This document shows, piece by piece, positions 22,701-34,515 of a DNA stretch of 64,000 bases (its first letter is position 1; every line of letters begins with the position of its first letter). Origin of the DNA: Closterium sp. Naga37s-1 (taxonomy: Eukaryota; Streptophyta; Zygnematophyceae; Desmidiales; Closteriaceae). Where the stretch lies: contig CANJKZ010000008.1 of the NCBI GenBank assembly GCA_947471745.1, positions 2,396,001 to 2,460,000 on the forward strand. The letters are read 5' to 3'. Both the position numbers and the translations under genes were made by a program. The notes under the pieces were generated by a model, which saw nothing but the letters and a program-made list of their open reading frames with translations, did not search any database and had not been told where the DNA came from.

Positions 22701-23382
22701 GTGCCAGTGTCGTTTCAGGAACGTCCCCTGTATCCGTCCAGCTTCGCAGCTCCACTCGTTTCCCGTTGTTGTAGATGCACGCCTTCCGATTGACCCAATC
22801 GATCTCGGGGTTGAACTGCTTCAAGAAATCTCGCCCCAAGATGAAATCTAAACCCTTGATGTTCGTGATCGGCAATGTCGGCTTCCACCTTAGCGCCCCT
22901 ATGTCGCCATGGATGGGAAGTTTCGTACCGTCCACCATCGTTGCCGTGAACTTGGTCCCCTCCGAAGGTTCTCCAATTTTCTCCAACGTTCCGCGGTCAC
23001 ACACTGAGTGAGATGCACCGCTGTCCACCAGTGCCTGGAGGCATCGTCCTTTGCAGATCACCTCAAGTAGTAGTGGTTGTTGCCACTCCGAGTAACCGTA
23101 GATGGTCTCGCTTATAGGATCATAGGGTACGTCGAATATATCACCCTTAGGTCCTTCGCTCGAAGCTGCTGACTCAATATCATTTTTCAACTGGGTAGGG
23201 TTAGAAGGATTTATCCGAGGCCGATTCAGCTTTGTCTGGGCTTGGAACCTTCCCCTAAGCCTTTGCAGCTGTGTAGGCTTCTCCTGTGGGCAATGGGGAG
23301 CCTTAACACTGTGCTGCGGGGAGAGAATATTAACTCCTTGGAACGCACGACCCTTTTCAACGCTCCGGAGTGGTTTGCCCAA
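19768..23382 (-). pseudogene. Chromovirus pol: protease-RT-RNase H-integrase-chromodomain
   Basis: A 925-codon frame starts at 23382. Protease [19 protein letters not shown] (DSGA); RT with [15 protein letters not shown] and catalytic [10 protein letters not shown]; RNase H with [27 protein letters not shown] and [11 protein letters not shown]; integrase zinc region [10 protein letters not shown]...[11 protein letters not shown], catalytic [11 protein letters not shown] and [18 protein letters not shown] at 20602-20604 interrupts it; after it follow SSAYHPQTDGQTERLNQ with the catalytic Glu and HNAFHVQLLKPY. A second TAG at 20008-20010 precedes a chromodomain (EYEVERILTHRCRGG, TLEFLICWKGYDPTEDSW), which ends at the TGA (19768-19770) inside the polypurine tract. 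Catalytic residues are otherwise intact, so inactivation looks recent. Confidence 0.93.
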
Positions 23383-23502
23383 CTTCTCAGGTACCTGAAT
23401 AATCTCTAAGGGCTTTTTCTTACCCTCTAAATCTCCCCTGAATTTCTCAAAGGCTTGAAAACCACGAGAACTTCTTAGTTAAAGTATCTTTGTAGGATAA
23501 CT

Positions 23503-24638
23503 TTAACGAATTCTTACACTCGGGGGTGTTTGGCTGGAGTTTCCCGGTCGGTGCAGAGTCTTGTTTCGCAGAGCCTCCATTTGTCTCGGCGATTTCCCCT
23601 GTTGCCGGCCGGTCGTGACGTTATAAATTCGCGCCATCATGATCTCATTTTTTCGCCCGCTCCGAAGTCGCCACATCGTCGCCTTTTCGCCTTTTTCGGA
23701 TCTTTTTCGTGATCTCCAGGTTGATCCGCGGCTACTGGCGATTCCCATTTTGACTTCGGGGGTGCCGCACTGTTGTTGCCCTGCAGCTCCGCTCGTGCCT
23801 TCTTCATTTTCCAACACGACAAGAATCGATGTCCTGCTGCGCCGCAAAATTCGCACTTCTCATATTTTATCGGCCGCTGCGTCGCGTCGACCTTGTCGAT
23901 ATCCATCGGGTCGGCGGTTGTGGGTGGTGCCGATCGCTCCGTGCCGAATGATCTGTTCGGCACGCGTCGTCGTGTTTCGGGTTGATCTCGAGTCAGCGCA
24001 TCGAATCTCTCTGCTGCACACACCATGTCGCGGTAGTTGCTGTAGTTCGAGGCAATCACCTGTCGGCGGACTTCCATTTTTAGCCCCTCAGGATACGCTT
24101 GGATTTTTTCCCCTTCGGTCAGGTCGGTAATTCGGTTGAAGAGGCTCTCCATCTGTTACATATACTGTGTTACACTGCCGAACTGTTTATGCCGATGAAT
24201 CTGCTGCCGCGCCATGAAGCTCGAATTAATCGGTTCGAAACGTTGAATTAAAGCTGCCCGAAACTGCGTCCATGACCCCTCGCCTCGGAACTCATTATTG
24301 TTGTAAATCCACTCGAGCGCCGGGCCTCGCAACAGTGTCGCTGCGAGCCGAATCCGCATTGCATCGTGTGTCGGGGTCGTACAGCCAACGGCCTTGAAGT
24401 AAATTTCGAGGGTCGCAATGAATCGACGGACGTCGGTGTCTCTCGCATTCGGATTGAACGTCTCCGGTAGCCTCAGACGTGCCGCCTCAAGATTCACTGT
24501 AGCTGCTGCTGGGTGAAGTGTCGGTGTCGCCGCTGTTGCTGGTGCATTCGCTGCTGCGTTCGCTGCTGCCGTGGCGGCTGCCGACTGGTTCGCGAGAAGC
24601 TCCTCTATTCGCTGGAGTGCCGCTCGCATCAGGTCCAC
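23503..24638 (-). pseudogene. Chromovirus gag with CCHC zinc knuckle
   Basis: Starts ATG at 24638 (MDLMRAALQRIEELLANQSA), Ala-rich, then the capsid-like retrotransposon gag core: LRLPETFNPNARDTDVRRFI, ALEWIYNNNEF and WTQFRAALIQRFEP. A TAA at 24156-24158 interrupts the frame; it continues with MESLFNRITDLTEGEKI, ANYSNYRD-like sequence and a zinc knuckle CEFCGAAGHRFLSC (C-x2-C-x4-H-x4-C). The frame ends at 23637; pol begins in a different frame at 23382, so gag and pol are separate or frameshifted. Nucleocapsid and capsid role inferred from family. Confidence 0.85.
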
Positions 24639-25098
24639 GTCGATGTGTAACTCTGTATTTTTTCGTAAGGAATTATTTTTTCGTCGGCGATTTTCAGGAA
24701 GATTTGCGACGAAAATAATTGAATTCTAGGCGTTGGTCGACTTACTGCGAGTTGAATCGAATGAACAAATAACAAGCGCAGATTCTGTACGTCGCGTAAA
24801 CCTCCCTTGTCGAAATTCGTGTCCGATCTCGGCCGTTAAGAAGAAATTCGATCCGACGCTCCAAATTCCAACGTTTTTGGACGAAATTCCCAGGGCCGTT
24901 GAGATTCGAATCGATCTGACGGTCGAAATTCCAACCTTTTCGCCACTGAACCTGAGGAGTGTTCGAAAACCGGTTCGGGGGGGACGTTAAAGAATAGCGC
25001 GGAACTGGTTTACGTACCCGAAATCGGCGCTTCCTGTTGTCGCCCCCGCGGTTTTAAAAGCTAGGTTTTAGCGGTCGCAAAACTTCGCGTGTAAACAG

Positions 25099-25111
25099 GC
25101 TCTGATTACCA
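25099..25111 (-). promoter_or_regulatory. Chromovirus primer-binding site
   Basis: On the minus strand TGGTAATCAGAGC, two bases after the 5' LTR end. It equals the tRNA-iMet complement TGGTATCAGAGC with one inserted A. It defines element orientation and LTR boundary. Confidence 0.8.
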
Positions 25112-25113
25112 AG

Positions 25114-25310
25114 TGTGAGGATCTAGGATCGAGCTCAGAAAAGTGGGTTTGAATTGAGTGCTTCACCTGGGAACAATACGAGGCTATATATAGTCTCGAC
25201 ACAAGGCCAGATACCCAGGTGTTACGCAAATGTTCTGAGGGTCGCGAAGCGTCCCGAACAGAACCTTCCTGAACTTGGTAGAAAGCAATTCGGTGGAAAC
25301 CGAATAGGCT
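25114..25310 (-). repeat. Chromovirus 5' LTR, truncated by copia H
   Basis: TGTGAGGATCTAGG... aligns with 19388-19590 and loses homology after GAATAGGCTTG, where the 3' LTR reads GGTTCGG and this copy reads AGTGAG. The remaining about 170 bases of the LTR are absent, replaced by copia H. Confidence 0.88.
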
Positions 25311-25641
25311 TGAGTGAGAAGAAACGAGGAATGAATGACTAAGGGAAAGTTGGGTACAAATGTAAACCCTAGAAAACTGTACCCCATATGTGCCCCACTA
25401 TAGCCTACAGTAGCTATGTCATATAAATCTGACACACCCCCATAGGCAAAGTGGGGGAGAACAAGGGGTCACAAGACCAGTCAAGCAAAGCAAAGCAAGC
25501 TCAGGGTGGATCACAAAGTCATCACACATTCCGAGCACAAGGTCAAGGCCACAAGGCCAGTTCACATGCAGGATTACATATATATATAAGGCTAGACAAG
25601 CAAGAGCAGGTGTATATATATATGCAACAGTACAAACAAGG

Positions 25642-27156
25642 TCAAGGGGTGAGCAAGTGAGGCAAGGTAGGCACAAGACCCAGCTGAGTACAGAAGCGCT
25701 GATGATCACAAGGCGCAAGTGCCTTGGTGAAGATATCAGCAGTGTTGGCCTGAGAGGCCACGTACGCAAGCCGCAGCTGACCACGCTGCTGTAGCTCACG
25801 AGCAAGGAAGTAGCGGAGAGCAATGTGCTTCGTTCTGTGCTCCAGTCTCTGCTCTCGACACAAGGCCAGCATGGCCTTGTTGTCTACGTACAGCACTGGA
25901 GGAGAACGAGGCGGCTCTCCAAGGTCAGTCAGCAGGTAGGTGAGCCAGCGAAGCTCCTGTGCAGCCATGGCCCCGGCGTAGATCTCAGCCTCACAACTGG
26001 AGCCGAGAACAGAAGACGAGCGGGTAGCCCGCCACGAAACAGAGCCGGAACCAAGGCTGAAGGTGTAACCCTGTGACGACCGCTGCGTAGCCTGGTCGTC
26101 AGCCCAAGAAGCGTCTGCGTGCCCAGTGAGGACCACTGGACTCTGCCCTCCAAGCACAAGCCCCATGCCCGACGTACTGCACAAGTAACGCAACACCCTC
26201 TTCGCTGCAGCCATGTGCTCCGGTCTGTGTCTCCCAGGAGCAACATAGCGTGCGAGAATGCTAAGAGGGTATGCGAGGTCAGGTCGTGTGCAGGTCATCA
26301 GGTACATGAGGCAGCCAACAAGCTCTGGGTACGGGCCACTCGACTCTACGGACTCATTCGAAGGCAGAGCTGAGAGCGAGTGGCGAGTAGGCAGAGGAGT
26401 GGCCTGAGGCGAGGAGTACGTGAAGCCGAAGCGCTGAAGGACCTGCTGCACCATGTGTGACTGAGTCAGGGTAATGGTGCGGCGTGCTCTGTCCCGGGTG
26501 ATCTGCAAGCCAAGGTAGCTGCGCAGTTCACCCAGGTCTGTGCACGTGTGTCTCTTCTGCAGCTCGGACTTCACGTGGGCGAGTCCAGCAGTGTCAGCTG
26601 TGGCAAAGACCAAGTCGTCGACGTACACGAGGATGTAGAACGGCGGCAAAGAAGTGTCGGTGCGCAGAAACAGCGACGGGTCGGCAGTAGAGGGAGCAAA
26701 CCCAAGAGCCGCAAGTGTAGTCCTCAGTGTGTCGTGCCACTCACGCGGTGCCTGGCGGAGACCGTAGACTGGCCGCCGGAGGCTCCACTGGGTGCCAGGA
26801 GGAAAAGACCCAGTGAAGCCAGGTGGGCGACGCAGCCAGATCTCCTCGTGCAGGCTGCCCTGCAAGAAAGCAGTGCTGAAGTCAAGAGAGTGCAGCTCGT
26901 AGTCGCGGTGAGCAGCTATGTGCAGCAGTACCCGAAGAGTGGTCATCTTTGGGGTGGGAGAGAAGGTCTGAAAGTAGTCAACTCCCTGCCGCTGACTGAA
27001 GCCACGAGCCACGTAACGCGCCTTGCAGACAGGCGGAGAACCCGGCGGTCGCTTCACCCTGAAGATCCACATGCCACTGACGATGTTCGCCCCAGGCGGG
27101 GGAACCTCGTCAACGTAGGTGCCTGTGGACTTCCAGGAAGCCATCTCTGTGTCCAT
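25642..27156 (-). CDS. Copia RT-RNase H, intact frame (element H)
   Basis: A 504-codon uninterrupted frame, the best-preserved RT-RNase H in the window. RT: VDEVPPPGANIVSGMWIFRV, KARYVARGFSQRQGVDYFQT, LDFSTAFLQGSLHEEIWLRR, YGLRQAPREWHDTLRTTLAA and catalytic ILVYVDDLVFATADT. Connection: HTCTDLGELRSYLGLQITRD and GPYPELVGCLMYLMTCTRPD. RNase H: LTGHADASWADD, SSSCEAEIYAGAMAAQELRW-like GSSCEAEIYAG, LYVDNKAMLALC and ANTADIFTKALAPCDHQRF, ending PHLLTP. At this codon region it has CAG (Gln) after GFS, where elements C and K have TAG. It is part of a truncated element, so independent activity is not expected. Confidence 0.92.
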   Translation of the reverse strand: MDTEMASWKSTGTYVDEVPPPGANIVSGMWIFRVKRPPGSPPVCKARYVARGFSQRQGVDYFQTFSPTPKMTTLRVLLHIAAHRDYELHSLDFSTAFLQGSLHEEIWLRRPPGFTGSFPPGTQWSLRRPVYGLRQAPREWHDTLRTTLAALGFAPSTADPSLFLRTDTSLPPFYILVYVDDLVFATADTAGLAHVKSELQKRHTCTDLGELRSYLGLQITRDRARRTITLTQSHMVQQVLQRFGFTYSSPQATPLPTRHSLSALPSNESVESSGPYPELVGCLMYLMTCTRPDLAYPLSILARYVAPGRHRPEHMAAAKRVLRYLCSTSGMGLVLGGQSPVVLTGHADASWADDQATQRSSQGYTFSLGSGSVSWRATRSSSVLGSSCEAEIYAGAMAAQELRWLTYLLTDLGEPPRSPPVLYVDNKAMLALCREQRLEHRTKHIALRYFLARELQQRGQLRLAYVASQANTADIFTKALAPCDHQRFCTQLGLVPTLPHLLTP

Positions 27157-28002
27157 AGCTGCCTGCTACTGAGAGGAGTAGGGACCCTCTATCGCCTCCG
27201 CGTAAGAGCGCGGAGTCGGGATGTCAAGTGCATCCGGGTCTCCCTCAGGGGTAAGCAGTACGGACACGAGATGAGGTGAAGCAGCAGCCAAACACTGGAA
27301 CTCCTCCTGCCTGTCCTCAAGGACGTCCGTGCCAAGGGCACACTCACCCCCGACAAACGGAGGACAGACAGACTCAGACTCAACGACAAGACTAGCAGCG
27401 TAGTCTAGACGACAGCGAGCAGCAAAGTCGACGAGCTCAGCAACTAGGGCAGACGCAGCAGTGGACTCAAAGGAAGGGTCAGTGACGACAGTAGCAAGGA
27501 GACGCGTGACAGTAGGACTGGCAGCACGAAGAGAGTCCGACTCCGGGTCGGGAAGAGCAGGAAGAGAGGACTCAGGAGGAGAAGGCAAAGGGGCACGCAG
27601 AGGAGCAGTGGACGGACGCAGAGACATCCGGTGCGTGCCAGGGACAGGAGGAGGACGCTGACGCGAACTACGGCCACTAGTGCGAGCAAGACGGACAGGC
27701 GACGCAGGGCGAGACGCAGGCTCACGACGCTCAGCCAGACCTCCAGTGGGACCAGTGTAGGGAGAAGGAGCGGGCAGTGTGGAGGCCGGCTGTAACTGTA
27801 ACTGGGACGGGACAGGCTGTGGACACTCTAAGGGAGGAGGAGGAGGACCAGTAGAAGGCGGGAGACCAAGAACCTGCTGAAGGAGCGGAACGAAGTACGG
27901 TCGAGGCCGCGCGGCGACTCAAGACACAGCAGGGACAGCACCAGTACCCCCAGCGGCAGCACCAACGCCAGCAGCACCTCCAGCTCCAGTACCTCCAGCA
28001 GC
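27157..28002 (-). pseudogene. Copia integrase-RT linker, 5'-truncated (element H)
   Basis: Same frame as the RT below, interrupted by a TAG near 27166 where the related elements have Trp (YSSQWQTAMD). Reads LPSPPESSLPALPDPESDSL, SALVAELVDFAARCRLDYAA, ALGTDVLEDRQEEFQCLAAA and LTPEGDPDALDIPTPRSYAE. Upstream is Pro/Ser- and Gly/Ala-coding linker in mixed frames up to the satellite border. TGG to TAG is a single G-to-A change. Confidence 0.8.
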
Positions 28003-31000
28003 CACATCGGTAAGTAAAACACTTACTCTTAGTACCAACCACATGGGTAAGTAACGCACTTACTCTTAGTACCAACCACATGGGTAAGTAACGCACTCTT
28101 ATACGAACCACATCGGTAGGTAACGCACTTAGTCTTAGTGGAAACCACATGGGTAAGTAACGCACTTACTCTTTGTACCAACCACATGGGTAAGTAACGC
28201 TCTTACTCTCGGTACCAACCACATCAGTAAGTAACACACTTACTCTTAGTACCAACCATATGGGTAAGTAACGCACTTACTCTTAATACCAAGCACATGG
28301 GTATGTAACGCATTTACTCTTAGTACCAACCACATGGGTAAGTAACGCACTTACTCTCAGTACCAACTACAACGACAAGTAACGCACTTACTCTTACTAC
28401 CAACCACAGGGTAAGTAACGCACTTACTCTTAATACCAACCACATCGGTAAGTAACGCACTAACTCTTAGTACCAACTACATGGGTAAGTAACGCACTTT
28501 AAGTTACGCACTTACTCTTAGTACCAACCACATGGGTAAGTTATGCACTTACTCTTAGTGACAACCACATCGGTAAGTAACGCACTTACTCTTATTATCA
28601 ACCACATGGTTTAGTAACGCACTTGCTCTTAATAACCACCACCTCGGTAAGTAACTCACTAACTCATAATACCAAACACATGGGTAAGTAACGCACTTAC
28701 TCTTAGTACCAACCACGTAGGTAAGTAACGCACTTACTCTTAGTACCAACCACATGGGTAAGTAACGAACTTACTCTTAGTATCAACTACATGGGTAAGT
28801 AACGCACTTACTCTTAGTACCAACTACATTGGTAAGTAACGCACTTAATCGCAGTACCAATCACATGGGAAAGTTATGCACTTTCTCTTAGTACCAACCA
28901 CATGGGTAAGAAACGCACTTACACTTGTTACCAACCACATGGGTAAGTAACGCACTAACTCTTAGTACCAACCACATATGTAAGTAATGCACTTACTCTT
29001 AGTACCAACCACATGGGTAAGCAACGCACTTACTCTTAGTACCAACTTCATTGGTAAATAACGCACTTACTCTCATTACCAACCACATGGGTAAGTTACG
29101 CATTTACTCTTAGTACGAACCACATGAGTAAGTAACGCACTTTAAGTAACGCACTTACTCGTAGTACCAACCACATGGGTAAGTCATGCACTTACTCTTA
29201 GTGACAACCACATCGGTAAGTAACGCACGTACTCTTATTATCAACCACATGGTTAAGTAACGCACTTGCTCTTAATAACCACCACCTCGGTAAGTAACGC
29301 ACTAACTCATAATACCGACCACATGGGTAAGTAACGCACTTACTCTTAGTACCAACCACATGGGTAAGTAACGAACTTACTCTTAGTATCAACTACATGG
29401 GTAAGTAACGCACTTACTCTTAGTACCAACTACATTGGTAAGTAACGCACTTACTCGCAGTACCAATCACATGGGAAAGTCATGCACTTTCTCTTAGTAC
29501 CAACCACATGGGTAAGAAACGCACTTACACTTGTTACCAACCACATGGGTAAGTAACGCACTAACTCTTAGTACCAACCACATATGTAAGTAATGCACTT
29601 ACTCTTAGTACCAACCACATGGGTAAGCAACGCACTTACTCTTAGTACCAACTTCATTGGTAAATAACGCACTTACTCTCATTACCAACCACATGGGTAA
29701 GTTACGCATTTACTCTTACTACGAACCACATGAGTAAGTAACGCACTTGAAGTAACGCACTTACTCGTAGTACCAACCACATGGGTAAGTCATGCACTTA
29801 CTCTTAGTGACAACCACATCGGTAAGTAACGCACATACTCTTATTATCAACCACATGGTTAAGTAACGCACTTGCTCTTAATAATCACCACCTCGGTAAG
29901 TAACGCACTAAGTCATAATACCGACCACATGGGTAAGTAACGCACTTACTCTTAGTACCAACCACGTAGGTAAGTAACGCACTTACTCTTAGTACCAACC
30001 ACATGGGTAAGTAACGAACTTACTCTTAGTATCAACTACATGGGTAAGTAACGCACTTACTCTTAGTACCAACTACATTGGTAAGTAACGCACTTACTCG
30101 CAGTACCAATCACATGGGTAAGTTATGCACTTACTCTTAGTACCAACCACATGGGTAAGTAACGCACTTACACTTATTACCAACCACATGGGTAAGTAAC
30201 GTACTAACTCTTAGTACCAACCACATATGTAAGTAAAGCACTTACTCTTAGTACCAACCACATGGGTAAGCAACGCACTTACTCTTAGTACAAACTTCAT
30301 TGGTAAATAACGCACTTACTCTCATTACCAACCACATGGGTAAGTTACGCATTTTCTCTTAGTACGAACCACATGGGTAAGTAACGCACTTACTCTCAGT
30401 ACCAATCATATGGGTAAGTTATGCACTTACTCTTAGTACCAACCACATCGGTAAGTAACGCATTTACTCTTAGTACCAACCACATGGGTAAGTAACACAC
30501 TTACTTTCATTACCAACCACATAGGTAAGTTATGCACTTACTCTTAGTGACAACCACATCCGTAAGTAACGCACTTACGCTAATTATCAACCACATGGTT
30601 AAGTAGCGCACTTACTCTTAGTACCAACCACATGGGTAAGTAACGCACTTACTCTTAGTACCAACCACATGGGTAAGTAACGCACTTACTGTTAATACAA
30701 ACTACATTGGTAAGTAACGCACTAACTCTCAGTACCAATCATATGGGTAAGTTACGCACTTACTCTTGGTACCAACCACATCGGTAAGTAACGCATTTAC
30801 TCTTAGTACCAACCGCATGGGTAAGTAACGCACGTACTCTCAGTACCAACCATAGTGGTAAGTAACGCACTTACTCTTAGTACCAACCACATGGGTAAGT
30901 AACGCACTTACTCTTATTACCAACCACATGGATAAGTAACGCACTAACTCTTAGTACCAACCACATATGTAAGTAATGCACTTACTATTAGTACCAACCA

Positions 31001-34000
31001 CATGGGTAAGCAACGCACTTACTCTTAGTACCAACCACATGGGTAAGTAACGCACTTACTCTTAGTACCAACCACATCGGTAAGTAAAACACTTACTCTT
31101 AGTACCAACCACATGGGTAAGTAACGCACTTACTCTTAGTACCAACCACATGGGTAAGTAACGCACTCTTATACGAACCACATCGGTAGGTAACGCACTT
31201 AGTCTTAGTGGAAACCACATGGGTAAGTAACGCACTTACTCTTTGTACCAACCACATGGGTAAGTAACGCTCTTACTCTCGGTACCAACCACATCAGTAA
31301 GTAACACACTTACTCTTAGTACCAACCATATGGGTAAGTAACGCACTTACTCTTAATACCAAGCACATGGGTATGTAACGCATTTACTCTTAGTACCAAC
31401 CACATGGGTAAGTAACGCACTTACTCTCAGTACCAACTACAACGACAAGTAACGCACTTACTCTTACTACCAACCACAGGGTAAGTAACGCACTTACTCT
31501 TAATACCAACCACATCGGTAAGTAACGCACTAACTCTTAGTACCAACTACATGGGTAAGTAACGCACTTTAAGTTACGCACTTACTCTTAGTACCAACCA
31601 CATGGGTAAGTTATGCACTTACTCTTAGTGACAACCACATCGGTAAGTAACGCACTTACTCTTATTATCAACCACATGGTTAAGTAACGCACTTGTTCTT
31701 AATAACCACCACCTCGGTAAGTAACGCACTAACTCATAATACCGACCACACGGGTAAGTAACGCACTTACTCTTAGTACCAACCACGTAGGTAAGTAACG
31801 CACTTACTCTTAGTACCAACCACATGGGTAAGTAACGAACTTACTCTTAGTATCAACTACATGGGTAAGTAACGCACTTACTCTTAGTACCAACTACATT
31901 GGTAAGTAACGCACTTACTCGCAGTACCAATCACATGGGAAAGTTATGCACTTTCTCTTAGTACCAACCACATGGGTAAGAAACGCACTTACACTTGTTA
32001 CCAACCACATGGGAAAGTAACGCACTAACTCTTAGTACCAACCACATATGTAAGTAATGCACTTACTCTTAGTACCAACCACATGGGTAAGCAACGCACT
32101 TACTCTTAGTACCAACTTCATTGGTAAATAACGCACTTACTCTCATTACCAACCACATGGGTAAGTTACGCATTTACTCTTAGTACGAACCACATGAGTA
32201 AGTAACGCACTTGAAGTAACGCACTTACTCGTAGTACCAACCACATGGGTAAGTCATGCACTTACTCTTAGTGACAACCACATCGGTAAGTAACGCACGT
32301 ACTCTTATTATCAACCACATGGTTAAGTAACGCACTTGCTCTTAATAACCACCACCTCGGTAAGTAACGCACTAACTCATAATACCGACCACATGGGTAA
32401 GTAACGCACTTACTCTTAGTACCAACCACGTAGGTAAGTAACGCACTTACTCTTAGTACCAACCACATGGGTAAGTAACGAACTTACTCTTAGTATCAAC
32501 TGCATGGGTAAGTAACGCACTTACTCTTAGTACCAACTACATTGGTAAGTAACGCACTTACTCGCAGTACCAATCACATGGGAAAGTTATGCACTTTCTC
32601 TTAGAACCAACCACATTGGTAAGAAACGCACTTACACTTGTTACCAACCACATGGGTAAGTAACGCACTAACTCTTAGTACCAACCACATATGTAAGTAA
32701 TGCACTTACTCTTAGTACCAACCACATGGGTAAGCAACGCACTTACTCTTAGTACCAACTTCATTGGTAAATAACGCACTTACTCTCATTACCAACCACA
32801 TGGGTAAGTTACGCATTTACTCTTAGTACGAACCACATGAGTAAGTAACGCACTTGAAGTAACGCACTTACTCGTAGTACCAACCACATGGGTAAGTCAT
32901 GCACTTACTCTTAGTGACAACCACATCGGTAAGTAACGCACATACTCTTATTATCAACCACATGGTTAAGTAACGCACTTGCTCTTAATAATCACCACCT
33001 CGGTAAGTAACGCACTAAGTCATAATACCGACCACATGGGTAAGTAACGCACTTACTCTTAGTACCAACCACGTAGGTAAGTAACGCACTTACTCTTAGT
33101 ACCAACCACATGGGTAAGTAACGAACTTACTCTTAGTATCAACTACATGGGTAAGTAACGCACTTACTCTTAGTACCAACTACATTGGTAAGTAACGCAC
33201 TTACTCGCAGTACCAATCACATGGGTAAGTTATGCACTTACTCTTAGTACCAACCACATGGGTAAGTAACGCACTTACACTTATTACCAACCACATGGGT
33301 AAGTAACGCACTAACTCTTAGTACCAACCACATATGTAAGTAAAGCACTTACTCTTAGTACCAACCACATGGGTAAGCAACGCACTTACTCTTAGTACAA
33401 ACTTCATTGGTAAATAACGCACTTACTCTCATTACCAACCACATGGGTAAGTTACGCATTTTCTCTTAGTACGAACCACATGGGTAAGTAACGCACTTAC
33501 TCTCAGTACCAATCACATGGGTAAGTTATGCACTTACTCTTAGTACCAACCACATCGGTAAGTAACGCATTTACTCTTAGTACCGACCACATGGGTAAGT
33601 AACACACTTACTTTCATTACCAACCACATAGGTAAGTTATGCACTTACTCTTAGTGACAACCACATCGGTAAGTAACGCACTTACGCTAATTATCAACCA
33701 CATGGTTAAGTAGCGCACTTACTCTTAGTACCAACCACATGGGTAAGTAACGCACTTACTCTTAGTACCAACCACATGGGTAAGTAACGCACTTACTGTT
33801 AGTACAAACTACATTGGTAAGTAACGCACTAACTCTCAGTACCAATCATATGGGTAAGTTACGCACTTACTCTTGGTACCAACCACATCGGTAAGTAACG
33901 CATAGTAACGCACGTACTCTCAGTACCAACCATAGTGGTAAGTAACGCACTTACTCTTAGCACCAACCACATGGGTAAGTAACGCACTTACTCTTATTAC

Positions 34001-34130
34001 CAACCACATGGATAAGTAACGCACTAACTCTTAGTACCAACCACATATGTAAGTAATGCACTTACTCTTAGTACCAACCACATGGGTAAGCAACGCACTT
34101 ACTCTTAGTACCAACCACATTGGTAAATAA
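28003..34130 (+). repeat. 37-bp satellite, main array with 3070-bp higher-order repeat
   Basis: About 165 units of the 37-bp monomer, without coding potential. Marker variants recur exactly 3070 bases apart: TAAGTAAAAC at 28011 and 31081, a 66-codon minus frame at 28555 and 31625, another at 29198 and 32268. 3070 is one base short of 83 monomers. A third level exists inside: the TTAGTGACAACC variant recurs at about 28558, 29201, 29808 and 30547. The second copy differs by scattered substitutions and a deletion of roughly 30 bases near 33903. Element I starts at 34131. Confidence 0.95.
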
Positions 34131-34263
34131 TGTCAGAAAATGAGAAGGAAGGAATGACTAGACAGAGTGCAGTACAAGGTTTGTATAAGCAAAACCTAAT
34201 TTGGGCTGTACCCCGTAAGAAGTGCCCCACTACAGCCTATAGCATATATGCATTGTTCTGACA
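34131..34263 (-). repeat. Element I 3' LTR (133 bp)
   Basis: Starts TGTCAGAAAATGAG, ends GTTCTGACA, next to the polypurine tract ACCCCCATAGG on its right. It matches 40973-41105 with few substitutions, for example CCCCGTAAG versus CCCCATAAG. Confidence 0.95.
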
Positions 34264-34515
34264 CACCCCCATAGGCAAAGTGGGGGACAAGCAAGTGAAC
34301 GAAGAAAGGTCAAGCTTAGGGTGGATCACAACGTCACCACGCATTCTGAGCACAAGCAAATGGCCACAAGGCCAGTTCACATGCAGAGTTATATATAAAG
34401 AAGAACAAGCAATACAGTGATCACAACCTAGCAGGTGGAAGCATGCAGGTATAAGTATATAGATCACAGTACAAGCAAAGTCAAGAAGTGAGCAAGTGAG
34501 GCAAAGTAGGCACAA

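Larger units (their letters stand above)
19388..25310 (-). mobile_element. Ty3/gypsy chromovirus, nearly complete, minus strand
   Basis: Element read from right to left: 5' LTR (25114-25310, cut short by copia H), PBS (25099-25111), leader, gag (24638 to about 23637), pol (23382-19768) ending in a chromodomain, polypurine tract (CTTTGAGGGGGGG at 19761-19773) and 3' LTR (19388-19757). The order protease, RT, RNase H, integrase, chromodomain is diagnostic of chromoviruses. It sits in 37-bp satellite on its left side; its right LTR is interrupted, so no TSD can be read. One in-frame stop in gag and two in pol show that it is inactive. Confidence 0.93.
25311..28002 (-). mobile_element. Truncated Ty1/copia element H, minus strand
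   Basis: Contains the 3' LTR (25311-25434, lacking about 8 terminal bases), polypurine tract (25438-25455), 3' UTR, RNase H, RT and part of the linker, then stops abruptly in 37-bp satellite at about 28003. gag, protease and integrase are missing. The left border breaks a chromovirus LTR, the right border is satellite, and no TSD is visible, so one or both borders arose by rearrangement after insertion. Confidence 0.88.

Noticed and set aside
28555..32468. Small minus-strand proteins (about 66 residues) in the satellite
   Set aside because: They recur only because of the 3070-bp period; 37 bp is not a multiple of three and most monomers bring stops.
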